A stretch of DNA of 64,000 bases from Cylicocyclus nassatus. Taxonomy: Eukaryota > Nematoda > Chromadorea > Rhabditida > Strongylidae. The position numbers and the translations under genes were made by a program. The stretch covers positions 83,515,071-83,579,070 of the forward strand of contig CATQJL010000001.1 of assembly GCA_958299035.1 (NCBI GenBank). Direction: 5' to 3'. Every line of letters begins with the position of its first letter. Position 1 is the first letter of the stretch. Of the stretch, positions 42,924 to 54,944 are shown piece by piece. The notes under the pieces were generated by a model. It was not told the DNA's origin. It made no database searches and was given only the letters and a program-made list of their open reading frames with translations.

Positions 42924-43912
42924 TGATGGCGCTATTCGGCTATCCGGGCCCCAAAATGTTTTTGTGACGGATCTTGCTTAAACTCTGTATATGGGGGTTA
43001 TTTGAGCCGCTGATGACAAATGTCGTAGACATTTCGCGTGGCAGCGGATAAAAACCATGAACCTGCCTAAAACCTTGGCAGGGAATTACCTAAAGTTTCA
43101 AGAATATCGTGCTCAATCCCCACGATAAAGTAAAATCGTATAGTATAGAAGGTTTCCCAAGATCATAATGCTTTCCTTATAGGATGATGCCGCGCGCGAT
43201 ACACCCTTTGGCGGCTTTTGCCTAAGCAAAAACAGGGGTAAGGAGATCTGCCGCGTGCGTTACGCATTGGGACAGATTATCCGGATGGCGCTGGAGACCG
43301 CCATGCAAAACGACCGCTTCCCCATTTCGTAAATATGTGGGATCTAAATTGGCCCGTAAGCGAAAAAATGTCCATTCAAACCCTGCAACTCACCATAACT
43401 TCACAATGATGCGTTATGACAGCGAGCAAACATCATATTCATAAGCAGTATGCTTGTGAACCGTTACAGATAAGGTTTTGAGTTTTGAGCAAATCTGGAA
43501 CTTCGATCCATCTATCCTACCGTAACCCAAGAAAATGCACTATCTTGCGAAATGCATGATATTCATGCTCAGCGCGCTTAGTGACCACCCTAGACGAAGT
43601 TCAAAGCAAATCTATGTTTTGGATCCCATACCGTATAACACCATAACTCTATGAAAAAGTTCCAGTATGCAGAAAGAGTACGAAATTCCTAATCAGCATC
43701 TCGAATAAGTTCTCTGGACCGAACAGACGAATTCATGATTTTGACTTCCTACCGTACACCTATCGTTACCACACGAGGAGACGTTCTGCGAAGAAAGTGT
43801 GATATCTGTGATCAGCATGTAAGATACACTAAGTCTCCCTTATACACGAAGTCTGAGCAAACTCTACGACAAAAAAAAATTTTGGGGCTTCCATAGCCGA
43901 ATAGCGCCAAAT
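42924..43912. mobile_element. ~1-kb inverted-repeat element inside the satellite
   Basis: TGGCGCTATTCGGCTAT at the left pairs with ATAGCCGAATAGCGCCA at the right, with CCCCAAAAT pairing further in. The interior holds copies of the dispersed CTACCGTAACC unit. No ORF of note. Confidence 0.65.
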
Positions 43913-44386
43913 TAATAATGTACTCGTAATCAGCATGCTCGATTACCCCCCCCCCTGTGCCAACTCCCACCCCCGTAGATGAATGAACTCTGCAAAAAAT
44001 CGATAAAAATCGATAAAATCGATAAAAGTAATAGACGATTTTGAAAATTAAAATTGGATTCGTAATCAGCATGCTCTACCCCCCTGTGCCAACCCAGCCC
44101 CGTAGCTCAAACTTTGCAAAAAATCGATAAAATCGATAAAGATGATGGATAATTTCAGAAACTAATATTGTGTTCGTAATCAGCGTGCTCGAATACCCCC
44201 CGTGCCAAATCTCAGCCCCGTAGCTCAAACTTTGCAAAAAAATCGATAAAATCGATATCGATCGATGACGAAAAGTGGCCTATGACACCCGCCAGGGCCC
44301 GAAGTGTATGTGTGCCAAGTTTGGTCCGGATCGGTTCAGAAATGGAATCTTCTATTCGGAAACGTACACACAGACAGACAGACATA

Positions 44387-44538
44387 CAGGGCTCCTAAAT
44401 TGCAGAGTCGTTTGCACCAGGGGTCGCCCGGGCATTTTGCCGGCGCTGGCGCCATCGATCGAGGCGGCGCCATTGATGCCCGGGCGCGACGCGGTCGCGC
44501 GACGCTGGTGCAAACGACTCTGCAATTTAGGAGCCCTG
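44387..44538. mobile_element. 152-bp MITE with TA duplication
   Basis: Ends CAGGGCTCCTAAATTGCAGA and its complement, arms of 33 bp, TA outside both. The related satellite edge at 1374-1430 lacks it, so it serves as an empty-site comparison. The centre is very GC-rich. Confidence 0.9.
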
Positions 44539-44583
44539 TACAGCCATAAGACATGCATACAAACAGAGATTCAGCTTTATATA

Positions 44584-45229
44584 CAGGGTGTCCAAAAAAT
44601 GTTAACACTGTTTGATTTTCAATATCTCCCTTGCTTTCATGTCTTCGCGAGCTTGAAGCACCATTCTATAAGCGAGGTTTAACTTAGATCTACAGTATGG
44701 AGCGAATCACCGATCGCTCTTCGTTACTGTAGGATTACGGTATGAACTTCGACAAGGATTTTGGGCCATTGGAACAAAAATAAACAAGCCAAAAACTTCT
44801 ATGCTATGGTAATGGAAGCTGCTTATTTTGAGTATGAAATTTCCCCTTTACTGTGATGCTTCTTTCCAAGGTTATCCCAGTAAACCGTAATAACTGAATT
44901 TCCAGGATGTCAAAAATGTGACTACACCTTCAGAAAAGCTAAAAACACTCGCAAAAAGTTGGTATTGGAATCAGCGTGCGCGAAAACCCCAGTACACGAT
45001 TTTTCAGATTTTTGAAGGGATTCATCAAATGGCAAGTTTCACGATTGATCCACATGCTAGAAGTTCATACCACAATCCTAGAGTAAAGAAAAGCGATCGG
45101 TGATTCGCTCCATGCTAAAAATCTAAGTTGGACCTCGCTCTACAGAATGTTGCCTCAAGCTCGGCGAAAGACATGAAGGACGGAATTATTATTAATCAAA
45201 CAGTGTTCACATTTTTTTGGGGCACCCTG
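44584..45229. mobile_element. 646-bp mariner-type MITE
   Basis: Ends CAGGGTGTCCAAAAAATGTT and a complement reading CAGGGTGCCCCAAAAAAATG, TA outside both. Inner inverted words include ACTTAGATCTACAG and ACCGATCGCT. No transposase. Same family as 15448-16001. Confidence 0.88.
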
Positions 45230-45231
45230 TA

Positions 45232-45737
45232 TAAGATTACGGGGTCCCACAAATTTTTTTACCGTTTTTACTACAACCGTCGTCTTTTTGTATCCTTCCT
45301 TCAACTGATGTGGCTTGAGTAATTATTCGTTAGGGCAAAGCAAGCTCTACAAGATGCCATCAAGGCTCTGCCTAAATCATATTCCACGTGAGGTTTTGAG
45401 CTGAAATCTGATAGCAGTCAAAAACCTTTAAATTCAAATGTCCGCCCTAAAAGATCTCAAAAATTCCCCATTTATCTTGGCATATGCTTGACACATACAT
45501 TTAACATTCACATGTACGTTTTCGTATTTTTTTCAAGGCCTGAAATAACGAAAAAAATGAATGGTGTAAAATAGCAAACTCCGCCCCTAAATGTCCTGAG
45601 CTTCTCTCATGCCCATGATCATATAGCTCATAAATATAGAAGTAAGATCATGTATTTGTACCCTTTGTAGGTACCCTAGTTTTCGAAAAATGCTGATGTT
45701 TGAGGGAAAAACGGTAAAAAATTTTGAGACACCCTAA
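45232..45737. repeat. Possible third mariner-type MITE, one end only
   Basis: The right edge TTTTGAGACACCCTAA matches the right terminus of the 15448-16001 element. The left end could not be placed and may lie at the neighbouring element's border. Confidence 0.4.
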
Positions 45738-45834
45738 TAATTGGTAGTATCACTTTCCATGGTCAAGGTGACACATAGGACAACATTCCAATTTTGCCCG
45801 AAATTAAGAGGTTTCAAGTATACTTGGGTAATTC

Positions 45835-46085
45835 GATAATTTTTTATCGAATGAATGAATATCGAATAAATTCGAGAAAGAAAAATTCCGAATAAACGAA
45901 TATCGAATAAATTCGAAAATAAAAAATCTCAAATAAACGAATATCGAATAAATTCGGAAAATCAAAAATATTGAATAAATGAATTCCGAATAAATTCGGA
46001 AAATCAAAAATATCGAATGAATGAATATCGAATATATTCGAACATTGGAAGTCGAGTTTCGAATAAATATTCGAATGATTTGTTG
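45835..46085. repeat. ATTCGAATA low-complexity tract
   Basis: Irregular tandem array of 15-45 nt units built from GAATATCGAATAAATTCG. The Phe/Ile-rich ORFs read through it are artefacts of composition. Confidence 0.85.
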
Positions 46086-46689
46086 AATAACTAAAGCAAT
46101 CACATCTCAAACTTGTTCTATTCTGACCTATTCTGAAAGTACAGAATGCAGGGCATTTATCTTTTTAGAATGTTGTACACGCTAAACATTTGTGGTAAGC
46201 TGCCATTACATCTGAAGACATCTCGTAAGTGGCAAATCGCGTACGGCGATCTAAACCGTCTAATCTTGCACTACAACTGCGATGTCCTTTATCAATATAC
46301 ACCAATTCGCAAAAAAACTCCAAGGTAACGAATAGGCAGTCTTGCAATAATATAGGCGAGCAAGAGTACTCACTAGTGTGGGCTTTGCGTACCGCAAGCA
46401 TGAGCAATGCAAAGAAAGAAGAACAGCCATTTCAATTCAGTATGAACTCAGAACATGAGCTTGAATGATATCTTCTTTGCTGATTTGGTGCCAATAGCAG
46501 TGCGAACAATCTCATTGATCGAAAAAACATCAATTAAAATCCACATATGATTTTTTTACTGTCGCAAGCAGTCGGAAGAATGCGACTCTCGATACAGTTC
46601 AAAGGTATACCGGTTGCAAAAGATGCATTACCGAGTTTTGCCCCAAAAAAAAAACGCGGACGAAGTGAGCTTGATACTCAGCAGTTGGC

Positions 46690-47045
46690 TCTGCAACAAA
46701 GGCGAATAATCTGAATACGGAGTACATTCGAATACGAATTCGAATAAACATTCGAATACGAATTCGAATAAACATTCGAATAAAATCTATTTGAAACCCC
46801 GTTTTTTGAATATTCGAGTTTTCGAATAATATTCGAAACCTCGTTTTTTGATTATTCGAGTTTTTGAATTTTATTCGAAACCTCGTCTTTTGATTATTCG
46901 AGTTTCGAATTTTATTCGAAACCCCGTTTTTTCAAGTAATCGAGTTTCGAATATTATTCGAAAATGGAAGAACTCCGAATATCGAATTTCGAATACGAAT
47001 ATATTCGAATGTTTTATTCGAATGATCGAATTTTTATTCGATTCG
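46690..47045. repeat. Second ATTCGAATA low-complexity tract
   Basis: Longer units (ATTCGAAACCCCGTTTTTTG, then ATTCGAGTTTTCGAAT) repeated with changes. It runs in the opposite sense to the tract at 45.8 kb, so the pair may be the arms of a decayed inverted repeat around 46.1-46.7 kb. Confidence 0.75.
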
Positions 47046-47189
47046 GACCCAAGTATAGTTTCAAGCATGCTGTTTACGAATTACCATGCCTTTTCGCTGC
47101 AAGAATGCTCATTCGTGAAGTCACAGTCAGCTAATTATAAATACACACCCTGTCCTTTCACTTCGCGAAAAAGTACCACAGCGAGAAAA

Positions 47190-47450
47190 GAGTAGGATAT
47201 CGTAATCAGCATCCCAAATGACTCCCCACTTCTCCCCTCCCCCCCCCTCCCCCCGAAAATTACGTGGTTTGGCGCCTACCACAAACCTATCATAATCCCA
47301 ATCATAAGACATCTTCAAGAACGGATATGGTCATCATGATCAAAATGTCGAATAACACCTCTCTGCGAAGTTTCAGTGAGGTGTAATATTTTGAGCCCCA
47401 TATCGTATGCCTACCGTAACCCCTCACAAAAAGCCTAACAGCCAGCCGAA
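47190..47450 (+). repeat. Dispersed CTACCGTAACC unit
   Basis: Carries CGTAATCAGCATC, CCTATCATAATCCC, a GATCA word, CGAATAACACC and CCTACCGTAACCCC in the same order and spacing as at 35.8 and 43.5 kb. Confidence 0.55.
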
Positions 47451-47648
47451 ATGAATATCTCTTGTATTAATATCAAATAATCTCCACAGGAACTTTCGAC
47501 AAAATCTGTGACTTTGTATTTTTGATAATATTATAGAATAGTATAGTAAGCGCAGTTCATTTTTTGGCAATGCCTTTTTTCATTTGATTATTACCACAGT
47601 GAGATCAATACTGTAAAAAGTTTGTACGGATGAAAACAGTGTTCAAGC

Positions 47649-48094
47649 ATATGCCGAGATTGTGAAGATCAATGTGGATGGAACAGTTTTTAAAATCTAT
47701 CTATCTACTTTTACAAGAATCGATGATACTGTGAGTGTAGCTCAATTTTCCTATGCATTTTCATTTGATTATAAAAGGTGCTCTCTACTATGGTTGCTAG
47801 TCTCTCAATAATACAAGGCATAAGCCAGTATCTTAGGGACTGACCCACATTCAACTACTGTTCGCGTGGAACCCTTCTCCACTTCAGTCTTCAAGGATCG
47901 AACTTAAATATTTGCTACTACCACCGAAATCTGCACTGACGGAAGCTCCAGCTGGGCCTACGCTCAAAGCCTTCGACGCGACCCCCACGACCCTCCTACT
48001 CGTTGTGGCCAGGCGTTAGCCAACGCACAAGCCAGTAACGGCTGGGTATAGGTCTCTCGCTCAAGCGCCATCCATTTTCAGGGCTAGTTGATGT

Positions 48095-48128
<34 letters not shown>

Positions 48129-49016
48129 CCGACTTCCATGGCCACCGTCCTGCTGTCTATATCAACCAACGCCTTTTATGGGTTTTATGAGCGAGAACTT
48201 AGGTACCTTAACCCAACGTTTGGTTCATCCTACAGCTCCAGTTCTGCTTACCAAAAAAGGCCCACTTGGAGCTCGCGTTCGAAATCAGGAAGTGCTATTC
48301 GTGGACAGAAATCCAACCCATTTCGCAAAAGTAAGATCAAATTCATTTTTCTCAAGCAGTTCGACTCTTTTTTCTAGATATTGGATTATCTACGAGACGT
48401 TGAAAACCTTACTCCTTCATCGGATGATGGTGCTTGAGAAAAGCTCCGAAAAGAGGCTGAGGTGAGGTTGACATAGAACAGACCTCGTTGTCTAAGGGCT
48501 TTAGTTCTATAATTTGCCTGGCCTTGTTGAGAAGTGCTCGCCCAAAGTTTTCCGCATTCGAGACAGTGTGCAATGGAAGAAGAATGCTGTCGAATTATAC
48601 TGCACTTACTCTGTAACGTACTGGTGAGTAATCGGAACGCTGAACTGATTAAGAATCTCGTGTAAAGAAGAATGACCACTTCTAGAGTAATTACCCTTTC
48701 AGACTTTCAAATTTAAATGAAGTAAATCGCATTCGGTACCACTTCTGTGATTATTTCTATGCAAAATGCCGCTATAATGGTAACAACAACGACTTTCTTG
48801 ATTTCTTTGAGAACTATGTATATCTACTACATGTAAAGCAACATACGTCATCGGCCAAAGGTACCACTCTTTCTGTAAGTTATGTAGAACTTCAACTGTC
48901 CAAGTGCATTAACTACTTTCAAAGTTTTTGCAACTCGATGGCACATTCTGCGAGGTGAAGTGGGAAAAGTGGGTAGCTCATCTCCACAATCTGCACTGCG
49001 CCTGGTAAAAAATTAG
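47649..49016 (+). pseudogene. KCTD-like gene, badly decayed and split
   Basis: Homologous blocks: about 47649-47730 (VKINVDGTVFKIYLST), 47779-47800, 48267-48320 (EVLFVDRNPTHFAK), 48378-48461 (LDYLRDVENL), the linker exon from 48514 (FYNLPGLVEKCSP), 48704-48874 and the final exon from about 48937. Faults: a 470-bp insertion inside the second BTB exon, a TGA in the LDYLRD exon where relatives have an Arg codon, a stop created at the junction before the CxxC-type exon, a lost acceptor (GCAA for GCAG) before the last exon, and a one-base deletion in that exon. The GTAAGA and GTGAGG donors and branch layout are still recognisable, so this was once a complete family member. Confidence 0.82.
47800..48266. 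other. Insertion of unknown origin in the KCTD-like pseudogene
   Basis: About 470 bp separate GTTGCTAGTC from GCGTTCGAAATCAGG, which are adjacent in the paralogues. It is richer in C and CpG than its surroundings, and shows no inverted termini, clear duplication or convincing coding motif. Confidence 0.6.
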
Positions 49017-49567
49017 CTCGCTTGAATCTTGTTTTTTTTCATCAAGTTACAGTTGTCACCGTCATCTGCAGTAAACAGTCGTTCGCCTTCCATAATTTCC
49101 CCTACCAGCTTATTTGTTGAATTATGAAGCTGAAACAATCTCATGAGAATGTTCCAACATTGTAACTGTTTACCCGGGTATTCTTAGAATGGCAATTGGC
49201 AGAGAGCTATAACAAAAGATCCAGTTCTATATTTGCACACACGTCAACAGACCACTTTAATAAATCCAATATCTAAAAAACGCAGGTGATTTTTTTATGT
49301 TTTGACGCCAAGAAAGTTCATAAGCTTCTTTCAAACTATTTCCAGACAGTACAGATTCAAATATTTTGAAGAGCAGGCGCTATTTTAGTGATATACATAT
49401 GCAGCAAACAGCAAAGGATTTCATTGGGCAATAAACCTTGGTCACATTACTTGCGCTTCCGTCTGTGATTCTGCATTGTTCAAGGATTCTTAGACCGTGC
49501 ACGGGAACTCTCGCTGAACAAGAAATAGTTGTAGCGTTCATAAAGGACTTTCTTCACAATCGCAGAG
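49017..49567. other. No gene recognised
   Basis: Nothing seen beyond short ORFs. Confidence 0.4.
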
Positions 49568-50012
49568 GTTTAAAGGCATCGTCCGGGCAGGTTTGGACAT
49601 TTTTGGATTCTATCATAACCGAGTAATAGGGCCTCGAACTAGAACTATCGCGCAATTCCGATTTTCAAACACACCCTGCAAAAGGAGAAAATCAACGCAG
49701 AAAAGGCTGAGCCTCGAAAACCGCGCCCACTCCCTCGCACGGCCCGCCTCTTTGTACGAACTCTCTCCGCCCTTGACATGTTTTCACGTGGTAAACACAA
49801 TCGAACACATAGTGTTTACCTGTTAATGCTTGCTTTCACAAGGATAGCATTGGGAGCACTCGTCTATGGTTCTTGCAAAATTGTGTCGAAAATGATTCTT
49901 TTTTGAGGAATTCACGAATTTTGAGTGCCATATTGGGAATCAGAGCAATGAAAAGGTCCAGATAAGGCAAAAAATAGAAGTCGAGATTCTGCCTGGACGC
50001 TGCCTTTAAGCG
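49568..50012. mobile_element. Inverted-repeat element, second CTTGAAGGCAGCG member
   Basis: Ends TTTAAAGGCATCGTCCGGGC and a complement reading TTAAAGGCAGCGTCCAGGC. Shares interior sequence with 12938-13676 but is about 300 bp shorter. Confidence 0.65.
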
Positions 50013-50036
50013 TCGAAACGGACATTTCGCAGCTGG

Positions 50037-50106
50037 TTGGCGTCGGGATCCAACCTAGGTCCAATCTGTTCATAGCGGCGCCTCATACCACTTTGCCACA
50101 CGTCCT
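50037..50106 (-). ncRNA. tRNA-like relic
   Basis: Minus strand shows box A TGGCAAAGTGG and a box-B-like GGTTGGATCCC (one mismatch to the usual GGTTCGA). D-arm-like pairing is present but no good acceptor stem. Likely a tRNA pseudogene or SINE head, adjacent to the repeat ending at 50012. Confidence 0.4.
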
Positions 50107-50574
50107 CCTGATGAACCTTCACATACATTATGCAAGACTTCGCCAATGATATAGCTTCATAGATTCTCCCTAGTTGGTAACATCTATGCTAAAATACACT
50201 CAGGGGTCTCGGTACTGAAGAATGTTACGGTATCATAGTAGATAGTGGATAACATTCAAATTCTTTATGGACTGGTGTTGATTTTCAAGAATGGGCATAC
50301 CCCGGGTACAAGTAGGTAGCATTCGCATGCCAGCTCATACAAAATGTATCATTCCAACCGATCTACGGATATTTTTCACTTATAATGGATTTATCGATCT
50401 CTTTCTCAATAAAAACGCAGATTCTCACGCAGAAATTTTCAACATGCTTTTTGCGACTGCCATACTTTGGGGATTGTTATTGGGCTCCTTTGAACGAAAT
50501 TTCTGTTCTATGAAAATTTCATCATGTGAGACTATCGTTGTTCCACTGTAATATTCTTACTAACTTTGCTTGGA
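50107..50574. other. No gene recognised
   Basis: Intergenic; small ORFs only. Confidence 0.4.
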
Positions 50575-53420
50575 TATACTTAGATACTTAGATGGCCCGA
50601 CTTCACGTGACGTGCGGGCCCCAGGAAAAGTTTGTATTTTTTCCTGTCCCTCGCTTCAGAGATCCACGATCTTCTCGGCTGACGTCGGTGGCTGCGTCCA
50701 TGAGTTCCAGGTGCAAAAATCGTATTCAGCTGATTTCTCAGCTGGTCCATCCGTTCCACGAACACGTCTGCCCATCTCAGGTCTTTCTCGGGGATGTTTC
50801 GCTTCGCGAGGAATCCGCTCCGATGTTCTAAGTGTCCATCTGTTGTCTGTTCTTCCCATAATGTGACCACCCCATCGATGTTTCGCTTTCGCAACCTAAT
50901 CCGCTGGGTCACGAAGATGGGACATTCTTCTTGAATCTGTACTGCGAGATGATGACAAGATGATGCTTGTGTCGGCTCATCTTCAGAGACTGAGCTCGAG
51001 CGCTTTGTGGGTGGTCCGTAAAGCTTTCGACATGGCCACAGTGTCGGCCCAAGTCTCAGCTGCGTAACAGAGCGGCGGAGAACGGTTGAGTCGAACAGAT
51101 GGGCACGAAGCTCCGGGTCCGTCAATTTGCCGTGGCTTCCTTCAGAGACCCGAAGGCGGCCCAGGCTGCTCTTCTTCTTCTATTAAGTACCCTCAAGTCG
51201 TTCTCCATGTTCATCGAACGTCCGAGATACACGTAAAAAACGTCTCCATGGTAGGGAGTCCCTCCGATTCCATTTCTGCATCTTCCAAAGGGCGTTCCTC
51301 GTGAACTGAGTCTTCTTCCGATCTATTCGCAATCCGATCTTCTTCCCTACTTTCAGTTCCTTCAGCATCGTTTCTGCTTCAGTGATAGTGCTCGAAAAAA
51401 GAACGATGTCATCCGCAAAACGAAGGTTCGACAGGAATCTCCCATCATCTCGTATGCCTCTCTCGTCCCAATCCAGTGACTTTATCATCCGCTGCAAGGC
51501 GGCGGTGAACAGTTTCGGCGAGATTGCGTCGCCTTATCGGACTCCCTTCCCAATTAGAATGGTTAGGGGACGATGAAATAGCTGCATCGTTGTTGTACAG
51601 TCCTTGTAGCAGTCGGCTAACATCCTCACGTAAGCTGGGGTCCACTCATTGATCGACTAGCGCTGACAGAATGGCGTTGGTTTCGACGCTGTCAAAGCCC
51701 TTCTCGTAGTCGACGAAGGTAAGGAAGAGAGGCAGACTTCTATGACCCTCGAAGCCGTCTGGATGTTGTTCATGCAGCTGAATCCTTTGCGAAATCCAGC
51801 TTGCCCTTGGGGTTGAGCTGCATCTAGAATCCGAGATATGGGAGGGAGAATAATCTTTAAAAATTTGTAAAGCACACTGAGCAGGCATACTGGACGGTAG
51901 TTCCGGAGATTCTCCCGTTCGCCCTTCTTGAGGAGACACGGTTCTTGATGTTCTTCACTAGTCGGGAATCTTCTCCTTCTGAAGATAGGATGGCAAATGC
52001 GACGCGAGAATCTCGTGTAAACCTGTTGTCCTCCGGCTCGCAGAAAATCCAATGAAAGATGATCTGCTCCTGAAGCCGTGGACGTCTTCATGGTCTAAAT
52101 CGCCGTGCACGCTTCAGCAGGTAGAATTCGTGGTGGTACTTCTCCAGTGGGAACGACAGGCATCGGCACGGGTGTTGATGAGCGGAAGAGGTTGGGGTAG
52201 AAGTTCTTCGCGATAGATTCCACCTTATATAGGAAAGAAGTCGGAGTCCCGTCTTCGTTTAATAGTGTAGCCAGCGGTACGTGATATTCGCAGAGGTCCC
52301 TTCGGCACTTCTTGAGACTTCGTCTTCCTTCGGCTGCTTCCAGTATCTTGGCTTGCCTGTGCTTCCCGAGATCCTTCTGCAAAGGCTGTTCTGCAACTGG
52401 CGTTGGCTATCAGTCGCTCGAGATGGGTTGCATTCTGATGCTGCCTCAGAAATCTTCTTCTTTCGAGCATTTCCTTGGTAGTTTTCGAAATGCGTTTCAA
52501 GTTCTTCTCAGAAGTCACTGAGGCGCACTCTCCGCAGGCTCGCAATCCTTTCAAAAGCTAGTAGTAGTCGTACGTTGGTCCTCCTCGATAAGCCAGTCAC
52601 AACTTGATATGAGGTCCTCCAGCTTGTTACCGTCATAAACGACATTCTTCCTTCTTGTGGCACCATTGCAGATCTTCTTTACCAGATTCCGACTAATTTG
52701 TACCTTCGCTCGAAGGAGGCGGTGATCGGAACCACTGCTGAATGATGGAACTACTGAGACATCGAGCAAGCTCCACCTTCGGTTGAAGAGAATATGGTCA
52801 ATCTCCGCGTGAGTCGTTCCGTTGGGCGATTCCCATGTCCACCAGCGATATTCTTTCTTTATGAAGATGGAATTTCCATGAAAGAGTCGTGCGGCGGAGA
52901 GAAGCCTAACGAGACGATTGCCGGTTTCGTTTCGGATCCCATGTCCAAACTTCCCGATCCTATATTTCTTTTTCAGTGGCATCCCGGTTTTCGCATTGAA
53001 GTCGCAGTCTCCATGGCGTGTCGTCCGGGCAGACGTGTCGTTTTTGTCCGATCCAAAAGGCGCACTAAGGACCCTGACATCGTTCTTGCTACCACGTAGG
53101 CGGGATCCGATGTACAGGGTTTTTCTACACCTTCTTGTTGATAGAGTATTAAGATTTGTTCCCCCACAAGAGCAGACTTAGTAGGCCTACTCTTGATTTC
53201 CGGAGCGGGGAGAACCGCCTGCGACCAGAAAACCAGACGGCGGTGGATCTGGCCTGGCCGGCTCTTAGCTAGGCATTCGGCCGAAACGGAAACGTCGAAC
53301 TCTTCACAACTTGGGAGGCCCTGCCAGAGTACATATACACTCGGCTGTGCATGGCAGCTCGACATCTAGTGTCACCCCCACGCTATGTTGAGGCGGCCGA
53401 CTATTGTGGGGGACTGCAGT
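50575..53420 (-). pseudogene. RTE-type LINE relic: endonuclease and reverse transcriptase
   Basis: Broken minus-strand reading frames still follow the order of an RTE-type ORF. From 5' to 3': endonuclease pieces near 52973-53365 and 52551-52982 (TWESPNGTTHAEIDHIL and SGSDHRLLRAKV, the catalytic Asp/His end), a linker at 52095-52554, then RT pieces with NYRPVCLLSVLYKFL, QAGFRKGFSC, VDYEKGFDSVE, RFADDIVLFSS (catalytic) and a C-terminal block with RWADVFVERMDQLR. At least six frame changes or stops interrupt it. About 50 bp of 5' UTR-like GC-rich sequence ends near 53420. It is an old, inactive copy. Confidence 0.85.
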
Positions 53421-54944
53421 ATTAATAAACATTGGCAAAGTTACAATTGAAGTACTAAACTGTTGAAACGGTTAGAACCAGCAAAAAACTAGCTTTCTTG
53501 TAAGGATCAGCAATTTGATACTTTTGTTGTTACCTTCTCCGCATGAGATAATTGCTCAAATGATTATCGTCAAAGAATAGCCGCTTCAATGTTAGTGTTT
53601 GGAATTAGATTAAGTGTGTAGAGTGAGTTAATCATATTGCAGAATAGATTGTAGAATTGCTGAAGAGAACTTCATTCTATACCTATACCAGCTGCACAGC
53701 TTGGCGCACTCAAATATGTAAGGAGGATTGAGAACAGAAAAATAGAAGCAGAGCAGAGTTGCGTTAATGGTCTAGATCTGTATATGGGTATGCTCATATA
53801 GATCTGGCTATCCGCATTATGCGGACATTTACTGTATAACCAATCAATCACTACCTGGGCATCAATCTTAGAATTCTTTCGTGGTCGTGAAACTTGACTC
53901 TGGAACTTCGCCGAGCTAGCGTACTTGGGACGGACCGATTAGGATCCTCTACTACGGGAGTACGTTTTATATTCAAATGCAGTACGCTGTTTGGTCCGCT
54001 CGGAAAGGGGACGATCTGGTTAGATTCAAATCTCCAATGAACAAATCTGAACTGCTGCTTAGGCAACGGCTCACTTCCCTCATTCTCTTCATAACAGCCC
54101 AGGAGCTGCATTTTTCCAATATTGGCTCCGATCAAATCGGAAAGCTTTCAAAAAACCAGAAAACCACATAAATATACTTGATGATTCACAAGTTTCCTCT
54201 GCATTTATTCTTCTCCTTTACCCCTTACGATGTCTTTCTCAGCTAGAACCACTTTTTCAGGCAGGACAAAACGAGGATTCTTTCGAACGTTCTCAACTGA
54301 TAAACATTCAGGCGTCCGTAAAACTTGACTCATCCTATACGCTTTGTAACCTGCAGCAGCCAAGCACAGAGGAAACTATAATGGACTCTATATGTTTGTG
54401 ATATAGTTCAACTATAGAATTATGCTTGTTTCATCAAAATAATAGTTAATCACCCGTGAACAGGGAAAAGGGCTCATTCTTCATTGATGCTTACAAAACA
54501 TTTTGCAGATGACGAATGTGGAATGCGCTTATCTGATAAAAAATGTAGAAACACTCACAAATGCTTTTTGCGAAACATCAAGGCAGATGCTCATATTATT
54601 ATTCACACATTGATTACAGCCAATATCAATCCTTAATTATTTATACTTGATAGAATAACGTTTGTTAGTCAGGACTTTGCACGATCATTGACTATTGCCC
54701 CATTCACCGAGACTTTGCTTCAAGCTTTCCTTAAAGCTTCCAAAAATTTCAAAAACTTTTAGTTCTCTTTTGTCGCAGGCATGAAAAGAGAAAAGATTTT
54801 ACTACAAGTCTTTACCACAGAGCCAATTTTTTGATTACTGCCAAGCTTAGACGGCCTATCGAAGGCCCTGATTGAAGCTTTTATATGCAAGATTTCAGCT
54901 TGCGAGAACGAAGTATTAGGTTGTCACATAGGTCTTGTTTCACC
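53421..54944. other. No gene recognised
   Basis: AT-rich. A small hairpin (TAGATCTGTATATGGGTATG and on) near 53770-53805 is the only structure noticed. Confidence 0.4.

Larger units (their letters stand above)
42704..44580. repeat. Second ATCGATAAA satellite block, split by insertions
   Basis: Monomers like those at 0.8-1.4 kb (GTAGCTCAAACTTTGCAAAA, ATCGATAAA, GTAATCAGCATGCTCGA) occupy 42830-42905 and 43915-44280. They end in the same outer sequence (GTGTGCCAAGTTTGGTCCGG) and a CAGACAGA tract. The gap between the two parts is filled by the element at 42924-43912, and the outer tract is split by the MITE at 44387-44538. Confidence 0.8.

Noticed and set aside
44275..44682. A 135-codon + strand ORF
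   Set aside because: It spans the satellite edge, a MITE and the start of a mariner-type MITE.
45804..46110. Phe/Ile/Tyr-rich ORFs of 88-99 codons
   Set aside because: Low-complexity readings of the ATTCGAATA array.
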